Assembly: GCA_041395865.1 (NCBI GenBank)
Contig: JAWKZQ010000013.1
Coordinates: 10,719-74,718, forward strand
Length of the DNA stretch: 64,000 nt
From: IMCC2047 sp041395865
Lineage (GTDB): Bacteria; Pseudomonadota; Gammaproteobacteria; Pseudomonadales; IMCC2047
Direction of reading: 5' to 3'
The notes under the pieces were generated by a model. It had not been told where the DNA came from. It worked only from the letters and a program-made list of their open reading frames with translations, and searched no databases. Shown here one piece after another: positions 8,670 through 18,030 of the stretch; positions within the stretch are counted from its first letter, which is position 1, and every line of letters begins with the position of its first letter. Made by a program: the position numbers and the translations under genes.

Positions 8670-9803
8670 TTAATTTCCGGCTTTTTCCGCAAACCAGCCC
8701 GCCAGATGCCTCGCAATCCTGACTGCTGCCTGGCCGTCCCAAAGTTCCGGCTGGCGCCCAGCCTTGCCGCCTTCCTTGAGAACATGGTGAACTTCTCTAA
8801 GAATTGCCGCAGAATCGGTTCCAACAATGGTATTAGTACCCTGCGTTACCGTAATGGGGCGCTCTGTATTTTCCCTCAGCGTAATACAGGGAACACCCAG
8901 CGCAGTGGTTTCTTCCTGAATCCCCCCGGAGTCTGTTAGCACCAGCTTTGCATTGGCCATCAATCCCAGCATTTCCATGTAGCCCAACGGCTCCAGGCAG
9001 TGAATATTCGCTGCCTTTAATTTGTCTTCCAGCGCAAAATCCTGCAGGCGTTGCCGGGTGCGGGGGTGAACGGGAAAAACAATGGGCAATTCCTGGCTGA
9101 CCTCATGGAGCGTCTGCAACAGGCTGGTAAGCACAACCTGCTCATCTACATTGGAAGGACGGTGCATCGTCAGCAGGGCATAGCCCTGTTGAGCGTTTAA
9201 TACTTCCCCCGGGTTTTCCAGCGATTGCAGCGTTTGCTCGATGGGGGTCGCCTGTTCAACATGCTTTTTCAGCGTATCAATCATGACATTACCCATGAAA
9301 TGAATTCGCTCGCTGCTCACCCCTTCTCGGTTGAGGTTCTCCTCAGCCGTACGTTCCGTGGTATATAAAAGATCGGAAATCTGGTCTGTCAGTATACGGT
9401 TGATTTCCTCAGGCATTGCCCTGTCGCCACTACGCAGGCCTGATTCGACATGGATGACAGGCACATGATTCTTCACCGCGACAAGCGCACAGGCAATGGT
9501 GGAGTTTACATCGCCGACAACCAGGACTGCCTGAGCATCAAACTCTGTCATGACCGGCTCAAAGCGCTTCATGATTTCAGCCGTTTGCACGCTGTGAGTT
9601 CCTGAGCCGACACCCAAATCGATATCCGGCTCTGGAATGCCTAACTGTTCAAAAAACTGCCGCTTCATGGCGGCATCATAGTGTTGCCCGGTATGTACGA
9701 GCTTAACTTCGATTTCCGGAGCTTCCTGTTTCAGCGCCTCCATAATTGGCGCGATTTTCATAAAATTAGGGCGCGCGCCCACAATACAAATGAGTCGATA
9801 CAT
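8670..9803 (-). CDS. wecB: UDP-N-acetylglucosamine 2-epimerase (non-hydrolysing)
   Basis: This 377-residue protein has the hallmarks of the WecB/MnaA family: N-terminal VGARPNFMKIAPIM, VHTGQHYDAAM, VESGLRSGDRAMPEEINR, and the C-terminal LTDSGGIQEETTALGVP nucleotide-binding signature. It interconverts UDP-GlcNAc and UDP-ManNAc in the cytoplasm. Inside this operon it most likely supplies UDP-ManNAc, or a uronate derived from it, for the EPS repeat unit. Length is normal. The deacetylase gene follows it closely. Confidence 0.95.
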   Translation of the reverse strand: MYRLICIVGARPNFMKIAPIMEALKQEAPEIEVKLVHTGQHYDAAMKRQFFEQLGIPEPDIDLGVGSGTHSVQTAEIMKRFEPVMTEFDAQAVLVVGDVNSTIACALVAVKNHVPVIHVESGLRSGDRAMPEEINRILTDQISDLLYTTERTAEENLNREGVSSERIHFMGNVMIDTLKKHVEQATPIEQTLQSLENPGEVLNAQQGYALLTMHRPSNVDEQVVLTSLLQTLHEVSQELPIVFPVHPRTRQRLQDFALEDKLKAANIHCLEPLGYMEMLGLMANAKLVLTDSGGIQEETTALGVPCITLRENTERPITVTQGTNTIVGTDSAAILREVHHVLKEGGKAGRQPELWDGQAAVRIARHLAGWFAEKAGN

Positions 9804-9827
9804 AATTTGCTCGTTAAATAAGACGGG

Positions 9828-10847
9828 TTACTGTTTTAGGCGCTCGACAGATTTTTTTAATTGGCTGAGCTTATCCTGCAAAGCCTTCTCCAGGGATTCC
9901 ACCACCAGCTCAAGGTGCTCAATCTGCTCGTCCGAGGCTGTTATTGAGGCCCCGGTTGAGGAGGCAGACTGGCGTTTCGAGGCGCTGCTCTCATCCGCCG
10001 TGTCAGCCAAGGCCTTAATCGGCTCATTCGGTACCTTAACCTCGGCAGCCAATTCTTCGGCCACTTTGTTGATCACCTCGGGTTTGAAAACAAAAAGTTC
10101 TTCCAGGTACCCGAACAGGAGCAGGCGATCACAAAACACATTAATCCGCCGGGGAACGCCATTGGTAAAATTGTGGATCAACTCAAAGGCAATATCCGTA
10201 ATCACCGGACGCGAAGACCAGCCAACTTCTTTCAGGCGGTGCTCGATGTATAGGCGCGTTTCCTTTTTATCCAAAGGCTCCAGGTGACAGGAAGCAATAA
10301 TACGTTGTCGCAGCTGCTCCATGCCCGGTGAGTTAATGGTTTGCCTGAACTCTTCCTGCCCTAACAGGAAGCTTTGGATCAGCGAGCGCTTATCCGTCTG
10401 GAAGTTCGACAACATTCGCAACTCTTCAACCGTTTCTGCGGGCAGGTTCTGCGCCTCGTCCACCACCAATAGGACACGTTTACCCTGAAATTCACATTTT
10501 TTCAGGAATGTTTCAAACTGCTTGAGCAACGAGGCTTTGGACAGGCCTTCATAGGGCAAGCCAAAGGAGGAGGACACCATTTTCAGCAACTCGTCCGGTT
10601 GCAGTTTGGTAGTCACCAACTGAGCAGCAACCACCTTCTGCTGGTCTAGCTCAGCAAACAGGTTGCGGACCAGGGTTGTTTTACCGGTACCGATACCGCC
10701 GGTAATCACAATAAACCCTTCGCCCTGGCTCAAACCGTAACGCAAATAGGACATCGCGCGTTTATGTACACTACTGTCAAAAAAGAAACGCGGGTCCGGG
10801 CTCAGCTGGAACGGTTTGGTCGATAAATTATAAAAGGCTTCGTACAT
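9828..10847 (-). CDS. XrtA-associated ExeA-like ATPase
   Basis: The 339-residue protein opens with YEAFYNLSTKPFQLSPDP, the start signature of the ExeA/GspA-like ATPases found in exosortase A loci. The Walker A motif is GGIGTGKTT at about residues 50-58 and Walker B is VLLVVDEAQNL. The C-terminal 60 residues are polar and end in a probable coiled coil (EQIEHLELVVESLEKALQDK). The family is a cytoplasmic AAA+ ATPase thought to assist EPS secretion or assembly; the precise function is not established. It lies 24 bases upstream of wecB on the same strand. Confidence 0.9.
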   Translation of the reverse strand: MYEAFYNLSTKPFQLSPDPRFFFDSSVHKRAMSYLRYGLSQGEGFIVITGGIGTGKTTLVRNLFAELDQQKVVAAQLVTTKLQPDELLKMVSSSFGLPYEGLSKASLLKQFETFLKKCEFQGKRVLLVVDEAQNLPAETVEELRMLSNFQTDKRSLIQSFLLGQEEFRQTINSPGMEQLRQRIIASCHLEPLDKKETRLYIEHRLKEVGWSSRPVITDIAFELIHNFTNGVPRRINVFCDRLLLFGYLEELFVFKPEVINKVAEELAAEVKVPNEPIKALADTADESSASKRQSASSTGASITASDEQIEHLELVVESLEKALQDKLSQLKKSVERLKQ

Positions 10848-10919
10848 ATTTATGTGTTTCGCTCATTAATTGCGCACCCAATGGAAACGGCGACCTTCAA
10901 GCCGGGATGCATTGTGCTA

Positions 10920-12530
10920 TCAGAAGAATTTTTCAAAACTGACCGTGAAACGGGTTTCGTCATAGTTGCGCGATGCAACATTTGATTCACGATCGTAATA
11001 CTGGGCTTCCACATAAAAAATCGAGCTGCCACCAATCTGCTGTGTGACCCGCCAACGGTAACGCATAATGTCGTCTTCCTGGCCATCATCAAACTCCAGG
11101 GAACTGTCTGTAATCGCCACCGTTGAGTCCGTTCTTGGTGCGATCTGGTGATCCCAGGCGAGATCGATAACGGTATCTTTTTCGCTTTCATTATCTGCCA
11201 CGAAGGTCCGACGGGCGTTGCGGGCTGATAATGTAATCGTATTGCGCGCACCCACCAACGATACACTCGCAAAAGCGGTCTTATTAATAAATGTATCCTC
11301 AGTAATGTCCGTATTTAGTTGACTTATAAGCCGAAACTCTTCCCCTGGCTGTAAGCTATCACCCGGCAAAAATTCTCGACATTGTGCGGCAAGACTAGCC
11401 CCTCCAGGGCATATAGCGACTCCATACTGCTCAGCAAGACTGAGGCTACGGAAGTCTGAAACGCCTTCACTGTAGGACAGGTTCCAACGCGTCCAACGGC
11501 TGGTATGGGTTAGGCTCCCGTTATAGGTTTCACCAAAAAAACGGTTGCCATAGTTGAGGTTGATATCGGTCCGGGCTGTGGGCGCCCAGTAAATATCCGC
11601 ACTGACAAAGCTACTGTCCTCGCCAGGGCGGGGATCGACACGATCGTTATACAGAATGGTTGTACTGAAATCGTCGGAGGGAGCCCAGGTAAAACCGCCC
11701 CCTACCGTACTATCCTCCGGGCTGGTGTTACCCCGGTCGCCTACAAACTCAAAGTCCTCATAGGTACCAGACAGGACCGCACTTAAGGAGCGCGTTAAGC
11801 GATAGTTAATTCGTGCGCTGGCCGTTTCGGTATCACTCTTATCGCCGTCATCATAATCAACCTGTTTATTATCGTAGTCGACATCCCAGCTGAATCGACC
11901 GGTGGCGGTTCCGTTAACGACAGATAAGGACACACCATTGCCGTCGCTGTCACTACCGCTCTCCTCAGTGTTAACCGAATCATGCGTCAAGCGTAAATCC
12001 CATTCCAGGATATTGCCCAACTGCTCCCGCCAGTAAGGTGAAATACTGTAGGTGTAAACATCGCTGACATTGCTGCCGCCGCTGATCGTGTCGCCTGATG
12101 CATCACTTTTGCGGTCGACCAGCTGTTGCCGGATGGAGGCGGAAAGATCAATAAATAAAGTCTCATCAACCACTTCACCTGTTAAATCAGAAAACAGCCG
12201 ATGATTGGTCGCATTACGATCACTTTCGTCGAAATAAAAGAGGTTTTGCAGGCTGTAATCCAGGCTCATCTGCAAACGCCGGCTATCGCGAACCACATTG
12301 ATGCTGGGCGTAATTTCCAACGCCACATCGCTATCGGCACTGACATTGCGGTCAATATTGTCAGAATAGGTCGTCGCAACCTTGATTGAAGGCGTTACAT
12401 CCCAGTCACTCGCCAAAATACAGGGTGATACGGCAAACGCTCCAGCCGCAATAGCCATAGCAGCCAGGGGTTTTCCGGACATATGAGCACAAACGTTTTT
12501 GATATTCTTATTCGCTGTAGTAGTAGCCAT
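10920..12530 (-). CDS. outer-membrane beta-barrel protein, PEP-CTERM system associated
   Basis: A 536-residue protein whose N-terminus has a hydrophobic stretch ending in AVSPCILA before SDWDVTPS, read as a signal peptide. The rest alternates polar and aromatic residues in many predicted beta strands and ends in phenylalanine (RFTVSFEKFF), as outer-membrane barrels do. It matches the uncharacterised protein family tied to exosortase A loci. The ATG at 12530 is preceded by GAGGG seven bases upstream, so the 23-base overlap with the tyrosine kinase gene looks real. It may form or support the EPS export channel, which is inference. Confidence 0.85.
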   Translation of the reverse strand: MATTTANKNIKNVCAHMSGKPLAAMAIAAGAFAVSPCILASDWDVTPSIKVATTYSDNIDRNVSADSDVALEITPSINVVRDSRRLQMSLDYSLQNLFYFDESDRNATNHRLFSDLTGEVVDETLFIDLSASIRQQLVDRKSDASGDTISGGSNVSDVYTYSISPYWREQLGNILEWDLRLTHDSVNTEESGSDSDGNGVSLSVVNGTATGRFSWDVDYDNKQVDYDDGDKSDTETASARINYRLTRSLSAVLSGTYEDFEFVGDRGNTSPEDSTVGGGFTWAPSDDFSTTILYNDRVDPRPGEDSSFVSADIYWAPTARTDINLNYGNRFFGETYNGSLTHTSRWTRWNLSYSEGVSDFRSLSLAEQYGVAICPGGASLAAQCREFLPGDSLQPGEEFRLISQLNTDITEDTFINKTAFASVSLVGARNTITLSARNARRTFVADNESEKDTVIDLAWDHQIAPRTDSTVAITDSSLEFDDGQEDDIMRYRWRVTQQIGGSSIFYVEAQYYDRESNVASRNYDETRFTVSFEKFF

Positions 12531-13416
12531 AATATCCCTCTGCCAACGAGTATGATTTATTCAAAATCAGACCGCTGATTTTCGACTGTTCCAGTTTTGC
12601 CAACGCATCCTTAACAGCTTGTTGGGAAGTTTTATCCTGTTCGATTACCAGTGCAATCTGGCCAACCAGATCCGAAAGCACTTTGGCCTCACTGGTTATC
12701 AAGACAGGCGGCGAATCAAAAATAATGATCCTGTCGGGGTATCGGCTCGACAGCTCTTCTGCCAATTGACGCATGGCGTTACTGGCCAGCAATTCATGCG
12801 ACAGGTGGTGCGTCTTACCGGCCGGCAGGATCGTCAGATTATTAATGTTGGTGTTCAGCAGGATATCTGAAAGGGATTCGATTTCCCCGTTAAGATATTC
12901 AACCAACCCTTGGTTTTCTTCCACGCCCAGCATACGCCCAAGCCCGGGCTTAACGACATCAGCGTCCACCAGCAGCACACGGCAATCCCGCTCTACGGCA
13001 ATACTTAATGCCAAATTCAGTGAGCTGAAGGTTTTGCCTTCTCCGGAATAGGCGCTGGTTACCATAATCAGGTTATCCGGCAAATTGGTACCGGCACTGG
13101 CCATGGCCTTTTGCAGCAAGGGGCGTTTAATGTGCTTATACTCTTCCTTGATTTTGCTCCGGCTATCATCAGGAAGAATAGCGCCCATTTTTTCCAGCAC
13201 TTCGAAATCTATTTCGACTGTATTAGTCGAGCGTTCGCCTGTGTGGCTGTGCTCAATCTCATGAGCGCTCACCCCCTCCTTCCGGAAAATACTACTGGCT
13301 TCGGCAGGTTGAGGGTCAGCAGCTAACGGCTCCTGGGCAGGACTGACACGATCGTCCTCAAGCACAGCTTGTTGCGCTTGGCGATGCTTATCTAAGGCTT
13401 TTTCAATGGTATCCAT
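12508..13416 (-). CDS. XrtA-associated tyrosine autokinase (BY-kinase)
   Basis: A 302-residue bacterial tyrosine kinase without the membrane part. The Walker A' motif is SAYSGEGKT at about residues 121-129 with Lys128. It is followed by LLVDADVVKPGLG (Walker A'' type) and IIIFDSPPVL (Walker B). The C-terminus ends in a tyrosine cluster, YYGYYYSE, the usual autophosphorylation site. The partner is the chain-length protein encoded 31 bases upstream. Cycles of phosphorylation control EPS polymerisation and export in this family. The N-terminal 90 residues are polar, low-complexity linker. Confidence 0.92.
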   Translation of the reverse strand: MDTIEKALDKHRQAQQAVLEDDRVSPAQEPLAADPQPAEASSIFRKEGVSAHEIEHSHTGERSTNTVEIDFEVLEKMGAILPDDSRSKIKEEYKHIKRPLLQKAMASAGTNLPDNLIMVTSAYSGEGKTFSSLNLALSIAVERDCRVLLVDADVVKPGLGRMLGVEENQGLVEYLNGEIESLSDILLNTNINNLTILPAGKTHHLSHELLASNAMRQLAEELSSRYPDRIIIFDSPPVLITSEAKVLSDLVGQIALVIEQDKTSQQAVKDALAKLEQSKISGLILNKSYSLAEGYYGYYYSE

Positions 13417-13447
13417 ACTTTCTTATCTCAATCAATCTTGGCTGTTA

Positions 13448-14983
13448 TCAACGACTAAATAACAGCTGGAATAGCAAAAGAACTGAATAAGCCGTTAGCA
13501 GTAAAAATACCATCCCGATAAACAGGTAAAGATATCGTCGGCTTAAAGCCATCTGTGCAGGGTCTTCCACAAAGGAGACCGTTCCAAGCACCGGCAAACC
13601 CGTGCTTAATGCCAGCATCCTTACACTGGAGTAAGTCGGCCTTATCAGCACCAGCAACAGGCTGAAGGCGATGCCAACCGCAATTGCCGCAACAAGCACC
13701 CCGGTCATATACAGAACTCTCGGCGGCCCGGCCGGTTCGAAGGGAACACGTGCGGGGTCGACAACACGGAATTCGATATCGTCAGAAGCCTGGCTGGCTT
13801 TCTGGGTGATTTGCGCCTGTTCCCGACGTGTTAACAGCTCCTGGTACTTACGTTTGATAACATCGTAATCACGGTTCAAGTCGGCCATCTGCGCTTCAAC
13901 TGCAGGGATGGTATGAACCAGTTGCTGGAGTTTCGCGACTTTCTCTTCGTGTGCCTTTACCCGTGCCTGTAAAGCAGCCACCTGAGCCGTAGCATTGCTC
14001 AAGCTCAATTTAAGTGATTGCAATACCGGATTGTCAGCCTCTAACGAACCACTTTCCGCCCTCGCCGCCAACTCCTTGTTTCGCTTGTATTCAAGGTCCC
14101 GGATTTGCGACTTGAGGGTAATGACATCCGGGTGCTTGGATGTGTATTTCAGGGACATTTCATCCAGTCGGGATTGCAGGGCGGAAATTCGCGCATCGTA
14201 TTTGGAGGTTGTTTCCAGGTCACTGGTCTCGAACACGAAAGCAAGCTCTTCCTCCTGATCCTCAATCTGCTGCTGGATGGAATCACGCTGGCGAACCGCT
14301 TCTGTCAAAATAAGGTTCGCGGACTCAACTTCCCCCATTGCCGACTGTAGGCGCTGATAATAGTCACTGCCTCCCGAAGAAAGGTAATCAACGTTTTGCC
14401 TCTTAAACTCGACAAGACGCGCCTCCGAATCCTTTAGTCGCTGCTCGTAGTCTTTGATTTCGGAGTCCAGGAAGCGTTTTGCCGTGACAGACTCCTCCCT
14501 GTTTTCACCCAATGTATTCTCAACAAAGACCGTCAATACGGACTGCACAACACGCTTGGCAACCTCGCGGTTTTCATCCAGATAGCTAACCACGTACAGG
14601 TCCTGGCCCCGCCCCTGCTGCCCTAACTTAATTTTACTTTTCAGGTCTTCGAGCAGGCTGTCCATTTCCTTGTCTGTTTTCACCTGCAGATCCAGGTCAC
14701 TCATGCGGGCAATTTTCTCCAGATTAGGGCGACTCAACAGAGTCGTCACCATCAGCTGGATTTGCTGAGCCGGAGAACTGGAAAAGGTGAGGCCTCTCAG
14801 AAGCGGCTTGAGAAAAGACTGCGTATCGATATGTATCCGGGCAGATGCTTCATATTGGTTGGGGAGTTTCATGACAACTCCCCAACCAACAATACACACC
14901 AGCCAGGCTGCCGCCAGGGCATACCATCGTTTATTCCAGATTGCCCTGAGGTAGGAAAGGGCTAAATCAATAATATCCTGCAT
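13448..14983 (-). CDS. XrtA-system chain-length determinant (Wzz-like) protein
   Basis: The 511-residue protein starts with a Wzz domain and a transmembrane helix at about residues 20-38. A long periplasmic region rich in coiled coil follows, then a helix near 425-450 and a final one at 488-508. The conserved proline-rich patch before the second membrane segment reads FRVVDPARVPFEPAGPPR. It is a polysaccharide co-polymerase that sets chain length and couples to the separately encoded tyrosine kinase downstream. The size is at the long end for Wzz proteins, as is typical of the exosortase-linked branch. Confidence 0.9.
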   Translation of the reverse strand: MQDIIDLALSYLRAIWNKRWYALAAAWLVCIVGWGVVMKLPNQYEASARIHIDTQSFLKPLLRGLTFSSSPAQQIQLMVTTLLSRPNLEKIARMSDLDLQVKTDKEMDSLLEDLKSKIKLGQQGRGQDLYVVSYLDENREVAKRVVQSVLTVFVENTLGENREESVTAKRFLDSEIKDYEQRLKDSEARLVEFKRQNVDYLSSGGSDYYQRLQSAMGEVESANLILTEAVRQRDSIQQQIEDQEEELAFVFETSDLETTSKYDARISALQSRLDEMSLKYTSKHPDVITLKSQIRDLEYKRNKELAARAESGSLEADNPVLQSLKLSLSNATAQVAALQARVKAHEEKVAKLQQLVHTIPAVEAQMADLNRDYDVIKRKYQELLTRREQAQITQKASQASDDIEFRVVDPARVPFEPAGPPRVLYMTGVLVAAIAVGIAFSLLLVLIRPTYSSVRMLALSTGLPVLGTVSFVEDPAQMALSRRYLYLFIGMVFLLLTAYSVLLLFQLLFSR

Positions 14984-15006
14984 AAAAAAGCTAACTCATC
15001 CGTAAA

Positions 15007-15645
15007 TTAGAAAAATGACTCAGGGATAATCAAAACATCGCCGGGCTTCATGTCTACATTAGCCGTAATATCCCCACCACGCAGCAAGTCTTTAAGCCTT
15101 ACGCGGTATTCTTTACGTTCGCCATCGACAACCCTGACAATTCTTGCCCGGTTGCCCGCAGCAAATTCAGTCAAACCACCCACAGCGATCATCACATCAA
15201 GAGCCGTCATCTGCTCTTTATAGGGAATCGCCTGAGGGTTGGCTGCGGCACCAACAATGCGAATCTGTTCACTATAGGGTCCTGCATAATCGCCAACAAT
15301 CACTGTCACGATCGGTTCTTTGATATAAGTTGCGAGAATTTCTTCGATATCACGCGCCAGTTGGGTAGGCGTTTTACCACTCGCCTGAAGCTCTTCGACC
15401 AGAGGCGTTGTAATTTTACCGTCAGGGCGCACAGTAACTGTGTTGGAAATCTCAGGGTTACGCCATACAAAGATATTAACCGAATCCCCTGGACCAATCT
15501 GGTATGTATAGTCACCCGTTTTGGCCATTGAAGACTCCTGGACAACGGATGAAGGAAGCGTCTTTCCGCCATTGGAAGCACACCCCACAAGCAGCGCCAT
15601 ACCCACTAACAAGGCATAACCTTTGGCAATTTTTTTCATATCCAT
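15007..15645 (-). CDS. polysaccharide export lipoprotein, XrtA system (Wza-like)
   Basis: A 212-residue protein with a lipoprotein signal: LVGC places the lipidated cysteine at residue 22. The Poly_export domain follows (YTYQIGPGDSVNIFVWRNPE), then a SLBB-type segment ending VDMKPGDVLIIPESFF. At 212 residues it is much shorter than E. coli Wza, as is usual for the exosortase-associated form. It should sit in the outer membrane as part of the EPS export path. A GGAGGG ribosome-binding site lies just upstream of the ATG at 15645. It is the first gene of the minus-strand EPS operon. Confidence 0.92.
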   Translation of the reverse strand: MDMKKIAKGYALLVGMALLVGCASNGGKTLPSSVVQESSMAKTGDYTYQIGPGDSVNIFVWRNPEISNTVTVRPDGKITTPLVEELQASGKTPTQLARDIEEILATYIKEPIVTVIVGDYAGPYSEQIRIVGAAANPQAIPYKEQMTALDVMIAVGGLTEFAAGNRARIVRVVDGERKEYRVRLKDLLRGGDITANVDMKPGDVLIIPESFF

Positions 15646-15933
15646 ATTTACCCTCCGGAATCTACATTAACCCTAAATGATGTTCAGCACTTCCATAGGA
15701 AGAGCCACGATATCGTACACAACTCAAACAAGTGTAGCCCATCAAAAGATATTTTGAATACCTTTCAGAACATTAGCTCCAGATGTTTATTTAACGACAA
15801 ACTATGGAGAATTGATGAAAATCAATCTTTTAATTTAGTAGAACTGCTAAATATCACTACACTTAAAAATATAAAGGCACTTACGTGAAAGTGCTTATTC
15901 TCAGTCAGTTATCATGCAAACAGATGTTGACCT
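15646..15933. promoter_or_regulatory. AT-rich divergent intergenic region of the EPS locus
   Basis: This 288-base gap separates the EPS operon (minus) from the acyltransferase gene (plus) and must hold both promoters. Two inverted repeats are visible: CTTCC-ata-GGAAG at 15690-15702, near the export gene, and GCACTT-acgtga-AAGTGC at 15877-15894, near the acyltransferase. The sequence is clearly richer in A+T than the neighbouring genes. I found no GG-N10-GC sigma54 element here on either strand, although PrsR is a sigma54-type activator. The repeats could be operator sites; that is inference. Confidence 0.45.
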
Positions 15934-16701
15934 ATGTTTAGCGAAAAAACCAAAGACAGCTTTTCCAAATACTTCAGGCTGATCTACGCCAATTCCCCAG
16001 CGCTTTTGTCGCAGGTCTACAAAATTCGCTACGACGTCTTTTGTACGGAGCTTGAGCTGGAAAAGGGCTGTCCGGTTGATATTGAAAAAGACCAGTTCGA
16101 CGCTTACTCCTATCACTACCTGTTACACCACAAATCCAGTAACAGGTATGCCGGCACCATACGCATGGTACTCCCCCCCAAGGATGAGCCAGAGCTTCCA
16201 ATTCCAATTGAGAAATTCTGTATCGACGCAATCGACCGGTCCATTATCGATATATCCAAATTACCGCGTGGCAGTTTCGGCGAAGTATCACGCCTTGCCG
16301 TACCCGCGGTATTTCGAAAAAGGGCGGGCGAAGCGGGCAAGCCCTATATTATTCCCTCGGAAAAAGCGTTCTGCGAAAATCCATTGGAGCGGCGCCATTT
16401 CCCCCACATTGCCATAGGCCTTTATCTGGCAGTGGCATCACTCGCCATGTTTAAACAACTCGATTACATTTTCGTAATGATCGAACCCCGGCTCGCAAAG
16501 GCGCTAAACCGCGCTGGACTGCATTTCGAACAAATGGGGGAAGTGGTTGAGTATCACGGCCAACGGGCCCCTTTCTTCATCACCCCGGACCTGCTCAACA
16601 ACCACCTGAAACCGGACTTAAAAACCCTGTACCAAGAAACCTTCAACCAGATACGCGAGGATATGCTGTCCTCTGAGCAGCTGATCCGGTCAGCCGGTTG
16701 A
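15934..16701 (+). CDS. PEP-CTERM/exosortase-associated acyltransferase
   Basis: A 255-residue protein of the exosortase-associated acyltransferase family, related in fold to N-acyl amino acid synthases (FeeM) and acyl-homoserine lactone synthases. The N-terminal pattern QVYKIRYDVFCTELELE resembles the conserved opening of autoinducer-synthase-like enzymes. RYAGTIRMVLPP and SFGEVSRLAVPAVFRKR follow in the expected order. It probably transfers an acyl group from acyl carrier protein to an unknown amine. It is transcribed away from the EPS operon. No good ribosome-binding site precedes the ATG at 15934. Confidence 0.87.
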   Translation: MFSEKTKDSFSKYFRLIYANSPALLSQVYKIRYDVFCTELELEKGCPVDIEKDQFDAYSYHYLLHHKSSNRYAGTIRMVLPPKDEPELPIPIEKFCIDAIDRSIIDISKLPRGSFGEVSRLAVPAVFRKRAGEAGKPYIIPSEKAFCENPLERRHFPHIAIGLYLAVASLAMFKQLDYIFVMIEPRLAKALNRAGLHFEQMGEVVEYHGQRAPFFITPDLLNNHLKPDLKTLYQETFNQIREDMLSSEQLIRSAG

Positions 16702-16727
16702 ACCGGGCTTAAAGCCCTGGGAATTTA

Positions 16728-17939
16728 TTAGAAATACCGAGCCAGCTGTATTTCCAGATAATCGTCGTCCCGCAAATCAAAGAACGGCTCGCTCTGCTCC
16801 ATGTTTGTGAAAACGCGTGCCTCGAGGGTTACTTTCCAGGCATCACCCACACGCCGGTTTGCCTCAATGCTGCCGAACGTTGCCTGCGAATCGGCATCCA
16901 CGACAGCACCTGCCAATATCTCCGTACTCTGGACATCATTAAGCACCCAGCGCAAACCTGCAAAGACATCGTTTTGGAAAGCTGTTGTCGCCCTGTCATC
17001 CCGGTCATCGAAATGATATTCCAGCAACAGGCCGAGATCCTGAACCGAATCGCAGATACCGACCAGTGTATATTCGAAACCGCCAACAAAGGCGGTATAA
17101 CGACCTTCATCGTTACGGCTGGAAATGGCTTCCAGCTTCCATAACCAGTCGCCTTTGGTAGCCTGCAAATCCAGGCTGGTCTGATCGATCTGCTGATAAT
17201 GGGGAATAAGCACGGGATCACCTGAATTATCCAGCCCGGGTCGCAAGGTCGGCTCACGGCTGGTACCGGAGAAGTGCGCCAAACCGATATCCCAGTCACC
17301 GATGTAATGGCTCCAGCGTACCGCAAAATCCACATGGTGCTCTTCGGCGCCCGATTCAAAGGTTGGGTGATCAGTGTCTACAACAAGGCTTGAACGTAAT
17401 CGGCCATCCTCTCCCGGAAAGGTTCGCTCCCTGAAGTAAGGCAGCACAAACAACTCCAGCGTGCCCCAATCTTTTACAAAAGCCAGGTTGACCATAGGCT
17501 GACCAAGCTTGTCTTCGGTATCAATGTTCTCAACCAAGTCCGTCTGGTTAATGATATCCACCAAATGATTCGACTCGGCAACCCCCCAGAAAACCTTTGC
17601 GACGCCCACTTTCAGGTCAACATCACCAAAACTGCCACGCCAGTAAAACTCCCTTAAATCGGCATGGCTGCGCTCACTATCCTGGGCGTCATACCGGAAA
17701 AACGGCTGTGCAACGAAGCGTTGCTCGCCTCCGTTCCAATCCACATAAATTTCAGGCTCGAAAGCCAGGGAAACATTCTGTTCATCCTGGCCGGGATACA
17801 GGCTGTCGTTCACAAACAAACGAGTATCCAAACTGACATTCCCTGACCATTGAACAACCGCTTCAGCCTGTACATATTGGGTAAAAAGCGCCGCTGAAAA
17901 CAGGCCTATCAACGCACCAGAGGGAAGTTTCATTTTCAT
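16728..17939 (-). CDS. predicted outer-membrane beta-barrel protein, unknown function
   Basis: I do not recognise a named family with certainty. The 403-residue protein has a clear signal peptide (MKMKLPSGALIGLFSAALF, cleavage near VQAEAV). The mature part is rich in alternating strands with aromatic and acidic residues (FFRYDAQDSERSHADLREFY, GVAKVFWGVAESNHLVDIIN). It ends in LEIQLARYF, a terminal Phe typical of BAM-inserted barrels. It lies between the acyltransferase (convergent) and prsR, inside the exosortase locus, so a role in export or anchoring of the EPS or of exosortase products is possible but unproven. Confidence 0.75.
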   Translation of the reverse strand: MKMKLPSGALIGLFSAALFTQYVQAEAVVQWSGNVSLDTRLFVNDSLYPGQDEQNVSLAFEPEIYVDWNGGEQRFVAQPFFRYDAQDSERSHADLREFYWRGSFGDVDLKVGVAKVFWGVAESNHLVDIINQTDLVENIDTEDKLGQPMVNLAFVKDWGTLELFVLPYFRERTFPGEDGRLRSSLVVDTDHPTFESGAEEHHVDFAVRWSHYIGDWDIGLAHFSGTSREPTLRPGLDNSGDPVLIPHYQQIDQTSLDLQATKGDWLWKLEAISSRNDEGRYTAFVGGFEYTLVGICDSVQDLGLLLEYHFDDRDDRATTAFQNDVFAGLRWVLNDVQSTEILAGAVVDADSQATFGSIEANRRVGDAWKVTLEARVFTNMEQSEPFFDLRDDDYLEIQLARYF

Positions 17940-18030
17940 ATTGGGCTCGCCTGCCGGCGCCTAGCAAAACTTTCGTATCAAAGGGGTTCCTGACAAGGCG
18001 TAAGTATATCCTGAACCCACGCCAAACTGT

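Noticed and set aside
15646..15933. Sigma54 promoter expected upstream of the EPS operon
   Set aside because: I checked GC dinucleotides for GG-N10-GC spacing on both strands and found no match, so no promoter is called.
17940..18030. GG-N10-GC match on the minus strand upstream of the unknown barrel gene
   Set aside because: Spacing is right, but the -24 (AGGATA) and -12 (TACGC) boxes are poor matches to TGGCAC and TTGC.
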